From the NCBI GenBank assembly GCA_030448125.1, contig JAUJNO010000012.1:50217-114216 (forward strand): DNA of 64,000 nt, given 5' to 3'. Numbering within the stretch: position 1 is the first letter of the stretch; each line of letters opens with the position of its first letter. A program made the translations under genes and the position numbers. The notes under the pieces were generated by a model. That model had not been told where the DNA came from, did not search any database, and saw only the letters and a program-made list of their open reading frames with translations. Below are positions 17,401 to 26,994 of this stretch, in pieces. The DNA is from Rubrobacteraceae bacterium (GTDB lineage: Bacteria; Actinomycetota; Rubrobacteria; Rubrobacterales; Rubrobacteraceae).

Positions 17401-18363
17401 CTACTCACTCGGGTAACCTCCTATACGTCCCTCCCGGCGTTCGCGGGCGGCCGCTTCGTCCTCGCCGTAGGCGTGGCCGCCGAACCCGTGGCGCATCATG
17501 GCTATGGCGCGGGCCCAGTTCTTCTCGTCGTCGCGCGAGGCGAAGAGCTGCATCACGGACTGCGAGATGATCGGGACCGGCACCTCCATGTGGAGGGCGT
17601 CGTCGACGAGCCAGTTCACCTCGCCCGTATCCTCGACGTAGGCGGGGATGCCGTCTGTCCCCCCGTTCGACCGATAGGCCTCCTCCATCAAGTCTATCAG
17701 CCAGGACCGTATCACCGACCCGTGGCGCCAGCAGCGCAGGACCTCGGCGATCTCCAGCTTGTCGCGGTAATGCTCCAGGAGGTCCACGCCCTCCGCGATG
17801 GCCTGCAGCATCCCGAACTCAATGCCGTTGTGAACGAGTTTCGTGAAGTGCCCCGCGCCCGGCGGTCCAGCGTGGACGTAGCCGCCCTCCACCGCCAGCT
17901 CGCGCACGATCGGCTCGACCTCGGTGATAGCCTCTTCCTCGCCGCCGGCCATAAAGCAGGCCCCGTTGCGCGCGCCCTCGATGCCGCCGCTCGTTCCCAG
18001 GTCCACGAAGTGGATGCCCCGCTCCTTGAGCCGGCGGTGGCGACGGATCGAGTCGCCCCAGTAAGAGTTGCCGCCGTCGACGAGGATGTCGCCCTCGTCG
18101 AGTTGCTCGGCGAGGTCGTCGAGGACCTGATCTACCGGCGGCCCTGCCGGGATGTAGAGAAAGACTACCCTCGGGGGAGCGAGCTGCGCCTTGAACTCCT
18201 CCAGGGAGCCAACCTCGACGAGCCCGGCTCCGAGCATGTCGTCCGGGGCGCCTTTGCGCGTGGAACCGACTACCCGCATACCTTTCTCCAGTGCCTGAAG
18301 GACGAGGTCGCCGCCCATCCGGCCCAGCCCGACCACTCCGAACTCATTCTTTGCTTCCGTCAT
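17401..18363 (-). CDS. gnd: 6-phosphogluconate dehydrogenase, decarboxylating
   Basis: 320 residues, the short form of the enzyme (Gnd/YqeC type) as opposed to the 470-residue form. The Rossmann motif is GVVGLGRMGGDLVLQALEKG and the substrate-binding signature is LVDGGNSYWGDS; the catalytic lysine lies in GAGHFTKLVHNGIEFG. It converts 6-phosphogluconate to ribulose 5-phosphate and CO2 with NAD(P)H formation. It sits directly after the GH15 gene and before redox genes in one minus-strand operon, in line with NADPH supply. Confidence 0.92.
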   Translation of the reverse strand: MTEAKNEFGVVGLGRMGGDLVLQALEKGMRVVGSTRKGAPDDMLGAGLVEVGSLEEFKAQLAPPRVVFLYIPAGPPVDQVLDDLAEQLDEGDILVDGGNSYWGDSIRRHRRLKERGIHFVDLGTSGGIEGARNGACFMAGGEEEAITEVEPIVRELAVEGGYVHAGPPGAGHFTKLVHNGIEFGMLQAIAEGVDLLEHYRDKLEIAEVLRCWRHGSVIRSWLIDLMEEAYRSNGGTDGIPAYVEDTGEVNWLVDDALHMEVPVPIISQSVMQLFASRDDEKNWARAIAMMRHGFGGHAYGEDEAAARERREGRIGGYPSE

Positions 18364-18417
18364 GTAGCTCCTTCTCGTTTCTCGTTCTTCCGGCTAGATT
18401 GTCCTGGCGGGTCGCTA

Positions 18418-20243
18418 TTATCCCGGGCTCCCGGCTCCGAGCACCCGGTTGAGGCTGAAGGCGGCGCTTATCAGGGTCAGGTGCGTAAAGGCCTGGGGAA
18501 GTTGCCCAGGGCCTCGCCGCCCGGGCCGATCTCCTCGGCGTAGAGTCCCAGGTGGTTGGAGTAGCCCAGCATCTGTTCGAAGATGAGCTGGGCTTCGTCG
18601 ACCCGCCCCGCGCGGGTAAGCGCCTCGACGAGCCAGAACGAGCAGAGGTTGAACGTCCCTTCTTCTCCCTCGAGGCCGTCCGGCGACTTCTCGACGTCGT
18701 ACCGGTATACGAGGCTGTTGGAGACCAGGCCGCCGTCTTTCGGAGAACGGTTGGTGGCGTCCAGCGTCCCGAGCATCCTGGGATCATTGGCGGAGAGGAA
18801 GAACACGAGCGGCATGATCAGGTTCGAAGCGTCCAGGGTGTCGTCACCGTAAGATTGCACGAACGCCTTGCGCTCGGCGCTCCACCCTTTATCCATGATC
18901 TCCTCGTAGATCTCGTCGCGCACCTTCAGCCACCGATCGCGGTCCGCCGGGAACGAACGCTTGGATGCCAGTCTGAGGCCACGGTCTATGGCGACCCAAC
19001 ACATCAGCTTCGAGTACACGAAGTGCCGCTGCCCGCCGCGAATCTCCCAGATCCCCTCGTCTTTCTGCTGCCAGTTGTCGCAGACCCAGTTGATGAGCAC
19101 CCGCAGACGGGTCCACAGGTCGTACGAGATAGGGTCCCCGTGCTTGTTGTAGAGGTAGACCGCGTCCATCAGCTCGCCATAGATGTCCAGTTGCAACTGG
19201 TCGTAGGCGCCGTTGCCGATCCGGACCGGACGCGAGCCGCGATAGCCGTCCAGGTGATCCAGGGTCTCCTCGGTCAGGTCGCTTCGCCCGTCTATCCCGT
19301 ACATCAACTGCAGAGAGCCGTCGGGATTGGAATGCTGGCAGCGGGACTCCAGCCAGCCCATGAACTGGGCGGCCTCCTCGGTGAACCCGATGCGCAAGAG
19401 ACCGTAGAGGGTGAAGGCGGCGTCCCGGATCCAGGTGTACCGGTAGTCCCAGTTTCGCTCACCGCCTAAAGACTCCGGCAGGCTACACGTCGGCGCCGCC
19501 ACGATCGCCCCCGTCGGCTCGAAAGTCAGGAGCTTGAGCGCAAGTGCTGAGCGGTAGACCCTCTCGCGCCAGCGGCCGGTGTAGGTGCATTGCGAGAGCC
19601 ACCGTCGCCAGTACTCCACCGTCTGCCTCAGAAGCTCCTCTTCCTCCTGCTCGGAGAGAGAGACGCCACAGCCGGCTCCGGCCTCGATCTCCTGGAGCAC
19701 GAACATCGCCGTTTGCTCCTCCTGAAGCGTAATCTCGGCGGCGACCCCGCTGCCTTGTTGCTCCAGGGGAACGCTCGCCGTCAGGCCCAGGTTAAGTCGT
19801 GGCGAGCGGAAGCACGCGCCCTCGTCGGAGATCTCGGTCTCGTGCTCCTCCCGGGCGTAGTCGAAGGCCGGGAAGCACTCCATCCGGAAGGTCACCTCGC
19901 CGCGGACTACCTTGACGCGCCGGATGAGCTGGTGATACCCGTGACCGTTTTCAGGGGCGCCCACCGGCATGTAGTCCGTGACCTCCCCGACCCCATTCTG
20001 AGAGAAGAATCGCGTGATCAGGACGTTTGTATCCGGCCAGTAGAGCTGTTTGCATGTGAAATCTCCAGAGGCGGGGAAGATCTGGAAACGCCCACCCTTC
20101 TCGTCGTCGAGGATAGCCGCGAAGACGCTTGGGGAGTCGAAGTGTGGGAAACAGAGCCAATCTATGGACCCGTCCATGCCCACCAGGGCTACGCTATGCA
20201 TGTCCCCGACGATTCCATAATTCTCTATCGGCTTGTAAGGCAC
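18418..20243 (-). CDS. GH15 trehalase/glucoamylase-like enzyme, frameshifted at the C-terminus
   Basis: The open frame gives 588 residues ending at 18477. The GTG start at 20243 has GAAAGGAG upstream. Family marks are [17 protein letters not shown] and [19 protein letters not shown] at the N-terminus and [20 protein letters not shown] in the (alpha/alpha)6 barrel. Actinobacterial members are often trehalases. The last residues read GNFPRPLRT, but one base added in the C4 run at 18495-18498 restores [15 protein letters not shown] and a stop at 18418, the normal family ending of about 608 residues. No signal peptide, so cytoplasmic. It heads the operon running to 13326. Confidence 0.85.
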
Positions 20244-20585
20244 GGTGCTCCTTTCCCGAACTATTCCCGGTAACGCAGGTTACCCACTTGTGCCCTACGA
20301 CGCAACAAGATGGACACTATCTCGGAGGCGCTGTTGCGAAGTTGGTGGTCAAGCGCCGCCGGCGCCACATCGAGACTACCCGATCCTCCTGGTCGCATAC
20401 TGTGCGTCGAATTGTCGCGCTTCTCCGATTCATGCCGCTGCCGTATCAAAAGAATGCTAGCCGACGGCTCTTACGCTGCCCTTACCCACTCCTTACGAAA
20501 GTATTAACTTCGACGCGCGGTTTCGCCGGTTCGAGGAGCACGGCAAGACGGAGACACCAGGCGCCATTCCGAGCAAGAGGGCACC

Positions 20586-21320
20586 TTACTTCTGGTTTCT
20601 CTTCCTTATCAGGGTAGGGACGAAGGAGACCAGCACGAAGAGTACCGCGGCTATTCCCAGGTACAGAAAGGTCGTGGTGAGGTTCTCCTGGGCGGCCGCC
20701 AGAGAGCCTCCCGCGAAGGTGTACACGGCCGCCCCCGGTACTATGCAGATGGCTGTGAGGAGCACGTAAGTGCCTAGCCCGATCTTTGTTAGCCCATACA
20801 CATAGTTCTGCAGGCTGAAGGGGAACACGGGCACGAGCCTGGTGATGAGCAGCATTCTCCAGCCGTGCTTCTCGACCCCTTCGTCCAGTCTCTTGACTCG
20901 CTCGTTGTTCTCTTTCCAGTTTTCGACCAGACCTCGGGCCGCATACCTCCCCACCAGAAAGGCCAGAGTAGAGCCCAGTGTGGCTCCGATCCAGGTCCAC
21001 AAAGTGCCCCAACCGGCCCCGAAGACTAGGCCGGCAAGCAGAGTCAGGGGCGCGGCCGGCAGGAATGCCACCACCGCGACGGTGTACATGGCGATGAAAA
21101 CTACGGGAGCTATGGCCCCGAAACCGTTGATCCAATCCCTCAACATGTTGAGGTTGTCTACGCTAAGGTAGTCTATGAGCCCGGTAAAATAGGCGGCCGC
21201 TACGACGGCTAACAGGCCGAAGGCGAGGCCGACGGTCTTGCCTATGGTCTTTTTCCTCTGCGAGGGTTTCCCGGCTTCTGCCTCTCCGGCTTCTTCGCTC
21301 GTGTTCGCTTCCGGGTTCAT
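20586..21320 (-). CDS. TVP38/TMEM64 (DedA-superfamily) membrane protein
   Basis: 244 residues. A charged N-terminal tail of about 25 residues precedes a transmembrane helix (VGLAFGLLAVVAAAYF). The SNARE-associated core follows: FLPAAPLTLLAGLVFGAGWG, then LVGRYAARG and LLITRLVPVFPFSLQNYVYG. Members act in lipid transport or handling at the membrane. It lies 67 bases downstream of a MerA-like reductase, a pairing seen elsewhere in bacteria. The gap 20244-20585 upstream of the GH15 gene holds nothing I can identify. Confidence 0.88.
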   Translation of the reverse strand: MNPEANTSEEAGEAEAGKPSQRKKTIGKTVGLAFGLLAVVAAAYFTGLIDYLSVDNLNMLRDWINGFGAIAPVVFIAMYTVAVVAFLPAAPLTLLAGLVFGAGWGTLWTWIGATLGSTLAFLVGRYAARGLVENWKENNERVKRLDEGVEKHGWRMLLITRLVPVFPFSLQNYVYGLTKIGLGTYVLLTAICIVPGAAVYTFAGGSLAAAQENLTTTFLYLGIAAVLFVLVSFVPTLIRKRNQK

Positions 21321-21387
21321 GGGCGCGGCTCCTCCTCTTCTCTCGCCGTGCTATGAATGCTAGCCCATTGTCCTCACGCGGTCGCTA

Positions 21388-22833
21388 TCAACGCCGGCTC
21401 AACCGGCGTCGCAGCCCGAAGAAGCCCTTGAGTATCTTCCGATTGCGGTCGGTGAAGAGCTTCTCCCGATAGTAGTTGTCCGCGGTCCGCTGGTTGGCCT
21501 GCGCCAGTGTGGGGTAGACGTGGATGGTCGTCGAGAGGGTCCCTATGGGGATGTTCTTCTGCATCGCCAGGACTATCTCGTGGATCAGGTTCCCCGCATC
21601 CGGCCCGATAATGTGCCCGCCCAGGATCCTGCCCCGCTTGCCGGTTACTATCTTGACGAATCCTTCTGTCTCACCGTCGACGACGGCCCGATCTACCCCG
21701 CTGAACGGTTGGCGGAAGACCCGAACCTGCCCGTCGTGCTCCCGCCGGGCTTGCTCCTCGGTCAGGCCCACCCGGGCGACCTCCGGGTCGGTGAAGGTGG
21801 TCCAGGGGACGACCCGGTGGTCTGCTTTGGTCTTTATGGGGAAGAGGGCGTTGCGCAAGGCCGCGCGGGCCTGGTACTCGGCGACGTGGGTGAAGAGGTA
21901 CTTGCCGGTTATGTCTCCCGCGGCGTAGATGTTCGGAGCCGTGGTGCATAGCTTCTCGTCTACCTTGAGGCCCTTCTTCTCCAGCTCCACGCCCGCGTTC
22001 TCCAGGCTCAGGCTCTCCGCGGTGGGGGCGCGTCCGGCGGCGATCAGGATCTCCTCGCCCCTGGCTTCCACCGTCTCGCCCCTCTCGTTCCGGGCGATCA
22101 GGACCTTTTCGTCGCCCTCTGTTCGGGCCTCTTCCACCTTGTACCCGCCGTGAAAGGTTACGCCGTCGGAGACCAGGACTTGTTTCAGGACCTCGCCGAC
22201 CTCGACGTCCTCCTTGGGGAGCGGCAGGGGGGAGGAGGAGATCAGGACGACGTCTGAGCCGAACCGGGCGAAGATCTGGGCGAACTCGCAGCCTATCGGC
22301 CCCGAGCCCACGACGACTATGGAACGGGGAAGCCGCCGGAGCCTCAAGGCCTCGACGTGAGTGAGATAACCGATGTCCTCCAGGCCGGTTATGGGGGGTG
22401 CTGTCGAGTGGGAGCCGGTGGCGATGATGGCGTTCCGGGTCGTCAGGCGTCTTCCGTCTACCGCGACCTCGTCTGGAGAGGTAAAGCGTGCCTCGTCGAG
22501 GAAGACGTCCACGCCCAACCCCCTTATGCGATCCGGGTCGTCGTGCTCGCCCGCGCTCCGTACTATCCGGACCATGCGGTCCATTATCGCCGGGAAGTTC
22601 ACCTCGTAGCCGGAGGTCTTGATGCCGTATTCCTCGGAGTGGTCTATGAGGCTCGCGACCCGGGCGCTCTTCACGAGGGTCTTGGTGGGGACGCATCCAG
22701 TGTGAAGGCAGTCGCCGCCGAGCTTATCTCGCTCCACGAGGGCCACCCTCGCGCCCAAAGACGCCGCCCCGGCGGCCGAGACGAGCCCCGCGGTCCCACC
22801 GCCGATAACGACCAGATCATACCGTGAGGCTAT
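21388..22833 (-). CDS. mercuric-reductase-like FAD/NAD(P)H disulfide oxidoreductase
   Basis: About 481 residues. FAD motif YDLVVIGGGTAGLVSAAG, redox pair GGDCLHTGCVPTKTLVKSAR, NAD motif IVVVGSGPIGCEFAQIF, C-terminal HVYPTLAQANQ. There is no HMA domain and no vicinal Cys pair at the C-terminus, so mercury reduction is not supported. The start is odd: an excellent site AAGGAGGAA (22850-22842) is followed after eight bases by ATA (22833-22831), not ATG. The GTG at 22920 lies ahead of a TACAAT-like -10 box and has no site. Probably cotranscribed with the TVP38 gene. Confidence 0.85.
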   Translation of the reverse strand: MASRYDLVVIGGGTAGLVSAAGAASLGARVALVERDKLGGDCLHTGCVPTKTLVKSARVASLIDHSEEYGIKTSGYEVNFPAIMDRMVRIVRSAGEHDDPDRIRGLGVDVFLDEARFTSPDEVAVDGRRLTTRNAIIATGSHSTAPPITGLEDIGYLTHVEALRLRRLPRSIVVVGSGPIGCEFAQIFARFGSDVVLISSSPLPLPKEDVEVGEVLKQVLVSDGVTFHGGYKVEEARTEGDEKVLIARNERGETVEARGEEILIAAGRAPTAESLSLENAGVELEKKGLKVDEKLCTTAPNIYAAGDITGKYLFTHVAEYQARAALRNALFPIKTKADHRVVPWTTFTDPEVARVGLTEEQARREHDGQVRVFRQPFSGVDRAVVDGETEGFVKIVTGKRGRILGGHIIGPDAGNLIHEIVLAMQKNIPIGTLSTTIHVYPTLAQANQRTADNYYREKLFTDRNRKILKGFFGLRRRLSRR

Positions 22834-23156
22834 GAGCGTGGTTCCTCCTTGCCGGTTCGGATTTCCGGTCGCGCCATCGTAAGGGTCAGCGCCTGGCGGA
22901 CATTGTATCGGACAGGACACCTGGGGATCCTTACGTGTCTCTTACCAGGTTCTTAAGAAAGTTTAAAGGTTCCGAGGAGTTCCTCTCTATAGCAGCGAAA
23001 GGGCAGAGAGCGACGCCAGCGCCGGTGACCGCTTTATCTATCCTACTCCCGTGGTTGCCGGGGTTGTTCCTGGGTCCTGGCGGTTTGTCCGGGCTCCTCT
23101 TTTTAGCCGGTGTCGACCGTCTTTGGAGGCTTCGCGCTTCGTGTACCATGTGAAAC

Positions 23157-23522
23157 GTGGAAGAGTTCTTGATCGTCGCGGTTGGCTACCTGCGGCTAGC
23201 GGTGGAAGCCATCGGCGCCGCAGTCATAGGGATCGGGGCCGCCTCGACGGTTTTCCGGTATGTCTTGTTCTTGTTGGGTCTAAGAAAGGACACGAACTCG
23301 AACATCCGGCTCCACTTCGGGCTATTCTTGGTGCTTGGTCTGGAGTTCCAGCTCGCGGCGGACATCCTCGCCACGGCGGTCGCCCCAACCTTCGAGGAGG
23401 TGCAGTTGTTGGGGGCCATCGTGGTCATCCGGACGGTGCTGAACTACTTCCTCCAGAAAGAAATCGAGAGTGAGCGCGAGCACGCCCCGCCTGAGCCCGA
23501 GCGTGACGCACCATCAGGCTGA
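23157..23522 (+). CDS. DUF1622-like membrane protein, copy 1
   Basis: 121 residues, GTG start. Three hydrophobic segments (VEAIGAAVIGIGAASTVF; LHFGLFLVLGLEFQLAADIL; LLGAIVVIRTVLNYFL) match the DUF1622 pattern, including the LEFQLAADIL and VIRTVLNYFL stretches. The tail is charged. It sits five bases before a second three-helix protein. Function unknown. Confidence 0.75.
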   Translation: MEEFLIVAVGYLRLAVEAIGAAVIGIGAASTVFRYVLFLLGLRKDTNSNIRLHFGLFLVLGLEFQLAADILATAVAPTFEEVQLLGAIVVIRTVLNYFLQKEIESEREHAPPEPERDAPSG

Positions 23523-23527
23523 AACGG

Positions 23528-23827
23528 ATGGACCTGTACTATGCCGGGTTGGACGTCCTGAGAATGTCTTTGCTGTTTGTGGGGAGCGTGGTGATCTTTG
23601 TCGGCATCGTGCAGGCCAGCCTCGGAGCCTTAAGGCGTGGACTAGGTCCCCACGTTCCCCAGCTGATAGTGGAGCACATGGCCCTGGGGCTGGAGTTCTT
23701 TATCGGGGCCGGCCTCCTGAACCTCATGCTCAATCCCACGTGGACGGTGGTGCAGGTTGCGGCTCTGACCATCGTGGTGCGCAAGCTCATAACGATCTCT
23801 CTCAACCGCCTGGCGCGCAGTAGCTAA
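23528..23827 (+). CDS. DUF1622-like membrane protein, copy 2
   Basis: 99 residues with three hydrophobic segments. MALGLEFFIGAGLLNLMLN and TIVVRKLITISLN correspond in position and kind to LEFQLAADIL and VVIRTVLNYFL of the preceding protein, so the two are probably distant tandem paralogues that could assemble together. The 360-base stretch to metG (23828-24187) has no convincing gene; it holds the hairpin at 24126-24152. Confidence 0.6.
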   Translation: MDLYYAGLDVLRMSLLFVGSVVIFVGIVQASLGALRRGLGPHVPQLIVEHMALGLEFFIGAGLLNLMLNPTWTVVQVAALTIVVRKLITISLNRLARSS

Positions 23828-24125
23828 ACGCCGAACGTGAGGAGGCCGGGCGCCGGACGAAAGAACGGAGCCTGGGTCCGATCCTATCGGTACACGAGCG
23901 AAGGACGCGCGGCGGTCTTCCGGTTCGGGCGCTCGCCGCCAGGCTTGTCTGTCCGACGGAGTCGTGCCTCTCAAAGAACGCCCCGCCGCGCTCAGGCTCC
24001 GTACTACCTACCTCGGACCGCGCTCCTCCGAGTCATCCCCGTTGCGCCGTCAACTCCTCGGCCTGCGGGCGACTCTCGGGACCATAGCGGTGGCGGGGTT
24101 CCCGATCTTCGCCCTCTCGTTCCGC

Positions 24126-24152
24126 GCCGGCGGCCAGCCATCGGCCGCCGGC
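24126..24152. repeat. perfect 10-bp inverted repeat downstream of metG
   Basis: GCCGGCGGCC and its complement GGCCGCCGGC flank a 7-base loop. No T-run follows on either strand, so it is not a classical intrinsic terminator. It may still stop or stabilise transcripts in the space between the DUF1622 pair and metG, which converge here. Confidence 0.5.
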
Positions 24153-24187
24153 AAAGAATAAAGAGCTGACGGCGGGGCCGGAGGCCC

Positions 24188-25918
24188 CTAGCCCTCCGCG
24201 GCGCGGGAGAGCTTCGCCTCGGCCGCCTCGACCTCCGCGTCCTCGACGCGCCTGAAGAGGGGCCTGGCGTTCCATGTGCGGTAGGCGCCTGGGAGCGCTT
24301 CGAGGTCGGAGATCCGGGCGATCGGTCCGCCGAAGAACTCCGCGAGCCGCTCGACGGCATCCGGGACGAAGGGGGCGGCGTGGTAGGCGATAGCGCCGAG
24401 CAGGACCGAGCAGGCGTAGAGCGTGACCCGGGCCTGCTCCGGGTCTTCCTTGCGGCTCTGCCACGGCGCCTCGGCGTCGAAGAAGCGGTTCGCCCGCCGG
24501 CCCATCGCGAGGAGCTCTCCCAGAGAATCCCTGGGCCGTCCGGCGAGCATTCGCGTCTCGTAGCGCCTCTCGAGCTCCTTGAAATCGGCGAAGGTTTCTT
24601 GCACGCTCTCTGGCAGCTCCTCGGGGCGCGCAACCTCGCCGTCGAAGTACCTCTCTATGAACGAGAGGGTCCGGTTCACGTAGTTGCCGAGGGTGCCGAT
24701 CAGGTCGGAGTTAACCCGCTCCTGGAACTCGCGCCAGGAGAAGTTCACATCCGCCGTCTCCGGCAGGATGGAGGCCAGGTAGAACCGCAGCAGGTCCGCC
24801 GGGAAGTCGTCGAGCGCCTCGTGCAGCCATACGGCCAGGTTGCGGCTCGTGGACATCTGCATCGCCCTGGGCGTGCCGTCTACGACCACCTCGAGGTTCA
24901 TGAACTCGTTGGCGAGCACGTCGTGGGGCAGGATGAAGGGCTCCTCGCCGCTCTCGCCCGCGCCCATGAGCATCGCCGGCCACACGACCGCGTGGAAGAC
25001 GGTGTTGTCCTTGCCGATAAAATGGACGAGCTTCGTCTCCGGCTCCTGCCAGTAGTGGCGCCAGTAGTCCGGGTCGCCGGCGAACTCGGCCCACTCCATC
25101 GTGGAGGAGACGTAGCCTATCGGCGCGTCGAACCACACGTAGAAGCGCTTGTCCTCGAAGCCGGGCTCGGGGATGGGAACACCCCACAGTATATCGCGTG
25201 TTATAGGTCGCTCCTCTAAACCGGCCCCGATCATACCCAAGACGAAGTTCCTGACCGAGTCGCGCCAGTAGTCCTGTCGCGCGACCCAGTCTTTGAGACG
25301 ATCCGAAAACTTCGGGAGATCCAGGTACAGGTGCGTCGTCTCGCGCACCTCTACCGGACCGCCGGTGATCTTGGAGTGCGGGTCTATGAGTTCGTAGGCT
25401 TCGTACCAGGACCCGCAGTTGTCGCACTGGTCGCCTCGGGCCTCCTTGTAGCCGCACACGGGACACGTCCCCTCGACGTAGCGGTCCGGCAGAAAGCGAC
25501 CCTCGGTCGGGCTATACATCTGCTTGCTCTCGGCCTCAGAGATGTAGCCGCCCTCTTTGAGCTTCTGGTAGAAGAGCTGGGTGTTCTTCGCGTGCAGCGG
25601 CGTCGAGGTGCGCGAGAAGTTGTCGAAGCTGATGCCGAAGCGCGAGAAGGTCTCCTTCATGTGGGCGTACCAGTAGTCGACGACCTCCTGGGGCTCTTTG
25701 TTTTCGCGCTCGGCGGTCAGCGTGATCGGGACACCGTGCTCGTCGGTACCCCCGACAAAGACCACGTCCTCCCCGCGCATCCTCAGGTACCGCACGTACA
25801 CGTCCGCCGGCAGATACGCCCCGGCCATGTGCCCGATGTGCAGCGGACCGTTGGCGTAGGGCAGCGCCGAAGTTACCAGATAACGCTCTCTCCCGTTCCT
25901 CGCATCTCTCTCGCTCAT
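24188..25918 (-). CDS. metG: methionyl-tRNA synthetase
   Basis: 576 residues from the ATG at 25918. It charges tRNA-Met. The class I HIGH signature is PLHIGHMAGAYLPADVYVRY. A four-Cys zinc knuckle CPVCGYKEARGDQCDNCG lies near residue 155. The second class I signature reads QMSTS in place of KMSKS. The anticodon-binding domain ends the protein, and no C-terminal EMAP domain is present. TATTCT at 25930-25925 lies six bases ahead of the ATG and there is no ribosome binding site, so the mRNA is probably leaderless. Confidence 0.95.
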   Translation of the reverse strand: MSERDARNGRERYLVTSALPYANGPLHIGHMAGAYLPADVYVRYLRMRGEDVVFVGGTDEHGVPITLTAERENKEPQEVVDYWYAHMKETFSRFGISFDNFSRTSTPLHAKNTQLFYQKLKEGGYISEAESKQMYSPTEGRFLPDRYVEGTCPVCGYKEARGDQCDNCGSWYEAYELIDPHSKITGGPVEVRETTHLYLDLPKFSDRLKDWVARQDYWRDSVRNFVLGMIGAGLEERPITRDILWGVPIPEPGFEDKRFYVWFDAPIGYVSSTMEWAEFAGDPDYWRHYWQEPETKLVHFIGKDNTVFHAVVWPAMLMGAGESGEEPFILPHDVLANEFMNLEVVVDGTPRAMQMSTSRNLAVWLHEALDDFPADLLRFYLASILPETADVNFSWREFQERVNSDLIGTLGNYVNRTLSFIERYFDGEVARPEELPESVQETFADFKELERRYETRMLAGRPRDSLGELLAMGRRANRFFDAEAPWQSRKEDPEQARVTLYACSVLLGAIAYHAAPFVPDAVERLAEFFGGPIARISDLEALPGAYRTWNARPLFRRVEDAEVEAAEAKLSRAAEG

Positions 25919-26060
25919 GCCCAAAGAATAGCATCTGCGAACGGTCCCGGAAGTACGCGAGACGTACGGGTAGTCGTGCTAAGATAGCGCCGCGTATGGA
26001 CCCCGATCTTCCCCGTTTCGTCATGAGTCTTTCGCGGTGGCTCTCTCCGAGGAACTCCTC

Positions 26061-26501
26061 TTGAGGGTGCCTTTCCGGCGGCTGCGAGCCGGGGCCAGGG
26101 TTCCCGAACGGGCTTACGCCGGAGACGCCGGCTACGATTTGGTCGCCGCCGAGAGCGCCGTGCTCGCGCCGGGCGAACGGGCCTTGGTCCGTACCGGGAT
26201 AGCGATAGCCATCCCCGATGGGTACGCCGGGCTCGTATTGCCGCGGAGCGGACTGGCGATGCGCCACGGCATCTCGCTCGTCAACGCTCCGGGGCTCATA
26301 GACCCCGGCTACCGCGGGGAGCTCATGGTCCCCCTCATAAACCACGACCACGAAGAGACCTTCGAGGTCGTGGCCGGCATGAGGATCGCCCAGCTCGTCC
26401 TCGTGCGGGCGGCGGAGGCGCGGTTCGTGAGCGTGGAGCTACTCGAAGAGGGTGCCGACGGCCGCGGGGAGGGGGGCTTCGGCTCCTCGGGTACGGGATG
26501 A
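26061..26501 (+). CDS. dut: dUTP diphosphatase
   Basis: 146 residues from a TTG that follows GAGGA by seven bases and gives the usual opening (LRVPFRRL); a GTG at 26037 has no site. All trimeric dUTPase motifs are visible: AGDAGYDL, PRSGLAMRHG, NAPGLIDPGYRGEL, GMRIAQLVLV and the C-terminal GGFGSSGTG that closes the active site. It makes dUMP for ThyX and keeps uracil out of DNA. Its stop overlaps the start of the next gene (ATGA). Confidence 0.93.
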   Translation: MRVPFRRLRAGARVPERAYAGDAGYDLVAAESAVLAPGERALVRTGIAIAIPDGYAGLVLPRSGLAMRHGISLVNAPGLIDPGYRGELMVPLINHDHEETFEVVAGMRIAQLVLVRAAEARFVSVELLEEGADGRGEGGFGSSGTG

Positions 26502-26962
26502 GGTTCCTCTGCGACGCCATGCTCGGGGGGCTGGCGAAGTGGCTGCGCGCGGCCGGGTACGACACCTACTACGCTCGCGAGGGGACCGATGTCTCGGACG
26601 GGTCGTTGGTACGTATGGCGCTCGAGGAGGGGCGCGTACTCCTGACTAGCGACAGGGGATTTCTGGAGCGCAAGCCGGTCAGGGACGAGGAGGTATCGCT
26701 CCTCGTGGTGCCGCATCTTCCCCTGGAGGACCAGCTCTGCCTCGTGGTCGGGAGCTTCGACCTCGCCTGGCGTCCCTCCCGCTGCATGAAGTGCAACGGG
26801 GAGCTGGAGACCGTGCGGCCGGACGCCGTCGTCGAGCGGGTCCCGCCCGGCGTGATCCGGGACCACCAGAGATTCTTCCGCTGCGAAGGATGCGAGCGCG
26901 TCTTCTGGCACGGCTCGCATTGGGAGAGGATAGTGGGCCGCCTCGGGCGGGTCTTCGGGTAA
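26498..26962 (+). CDS. Mut7-C / DUF82-type RNase-like protein
   Basis: 154 residues. The N-terminal PIN-like half starts MRFLCDAMLGGLAKWLRAAG and has LLTSDRGFLERK, with the acidic positions expected of the Mut7-C fold. The C-terminal half has a four-Cys zinc ribbon (CMKCNGELE...CEGCERVFWHG). Such proteins are predicted nucleases or RNA-binding proteins. ATGA overlap with dut shows translational coupling. Confidence 0.85.
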   Translation: MRFLCDAMLGGLAKWLRAAGYDTYYAREGTDVSDGSLVRMALEEGRVLLTSDRGFLERKPVRDEEVSLLVVPHLPLEDQLCLVVGSFDLAWRPSRCMKCNGELETVRPDAVVERVPPGVIRDHQRFFRCEGCERVFWHGSHWERIVGRLGRVFG

Positions 26963-26994
26963 AAGGTACGAGGCAAAGCCGGTAACATAAGCTA

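Noticed and set aside
15970..22833. mercury resistance (mer) genes
   Set aside because: Both MerA-like enzymes lack the HMA domain and the C-terminal Cys pair, and there is no merR, merT, merP or merB.
23837..24169. 110-codon + strand frame between DUF1622 and metG
   Set aside because: Arg/Pro-rich, no start signal, overlaps a strong hairpin.
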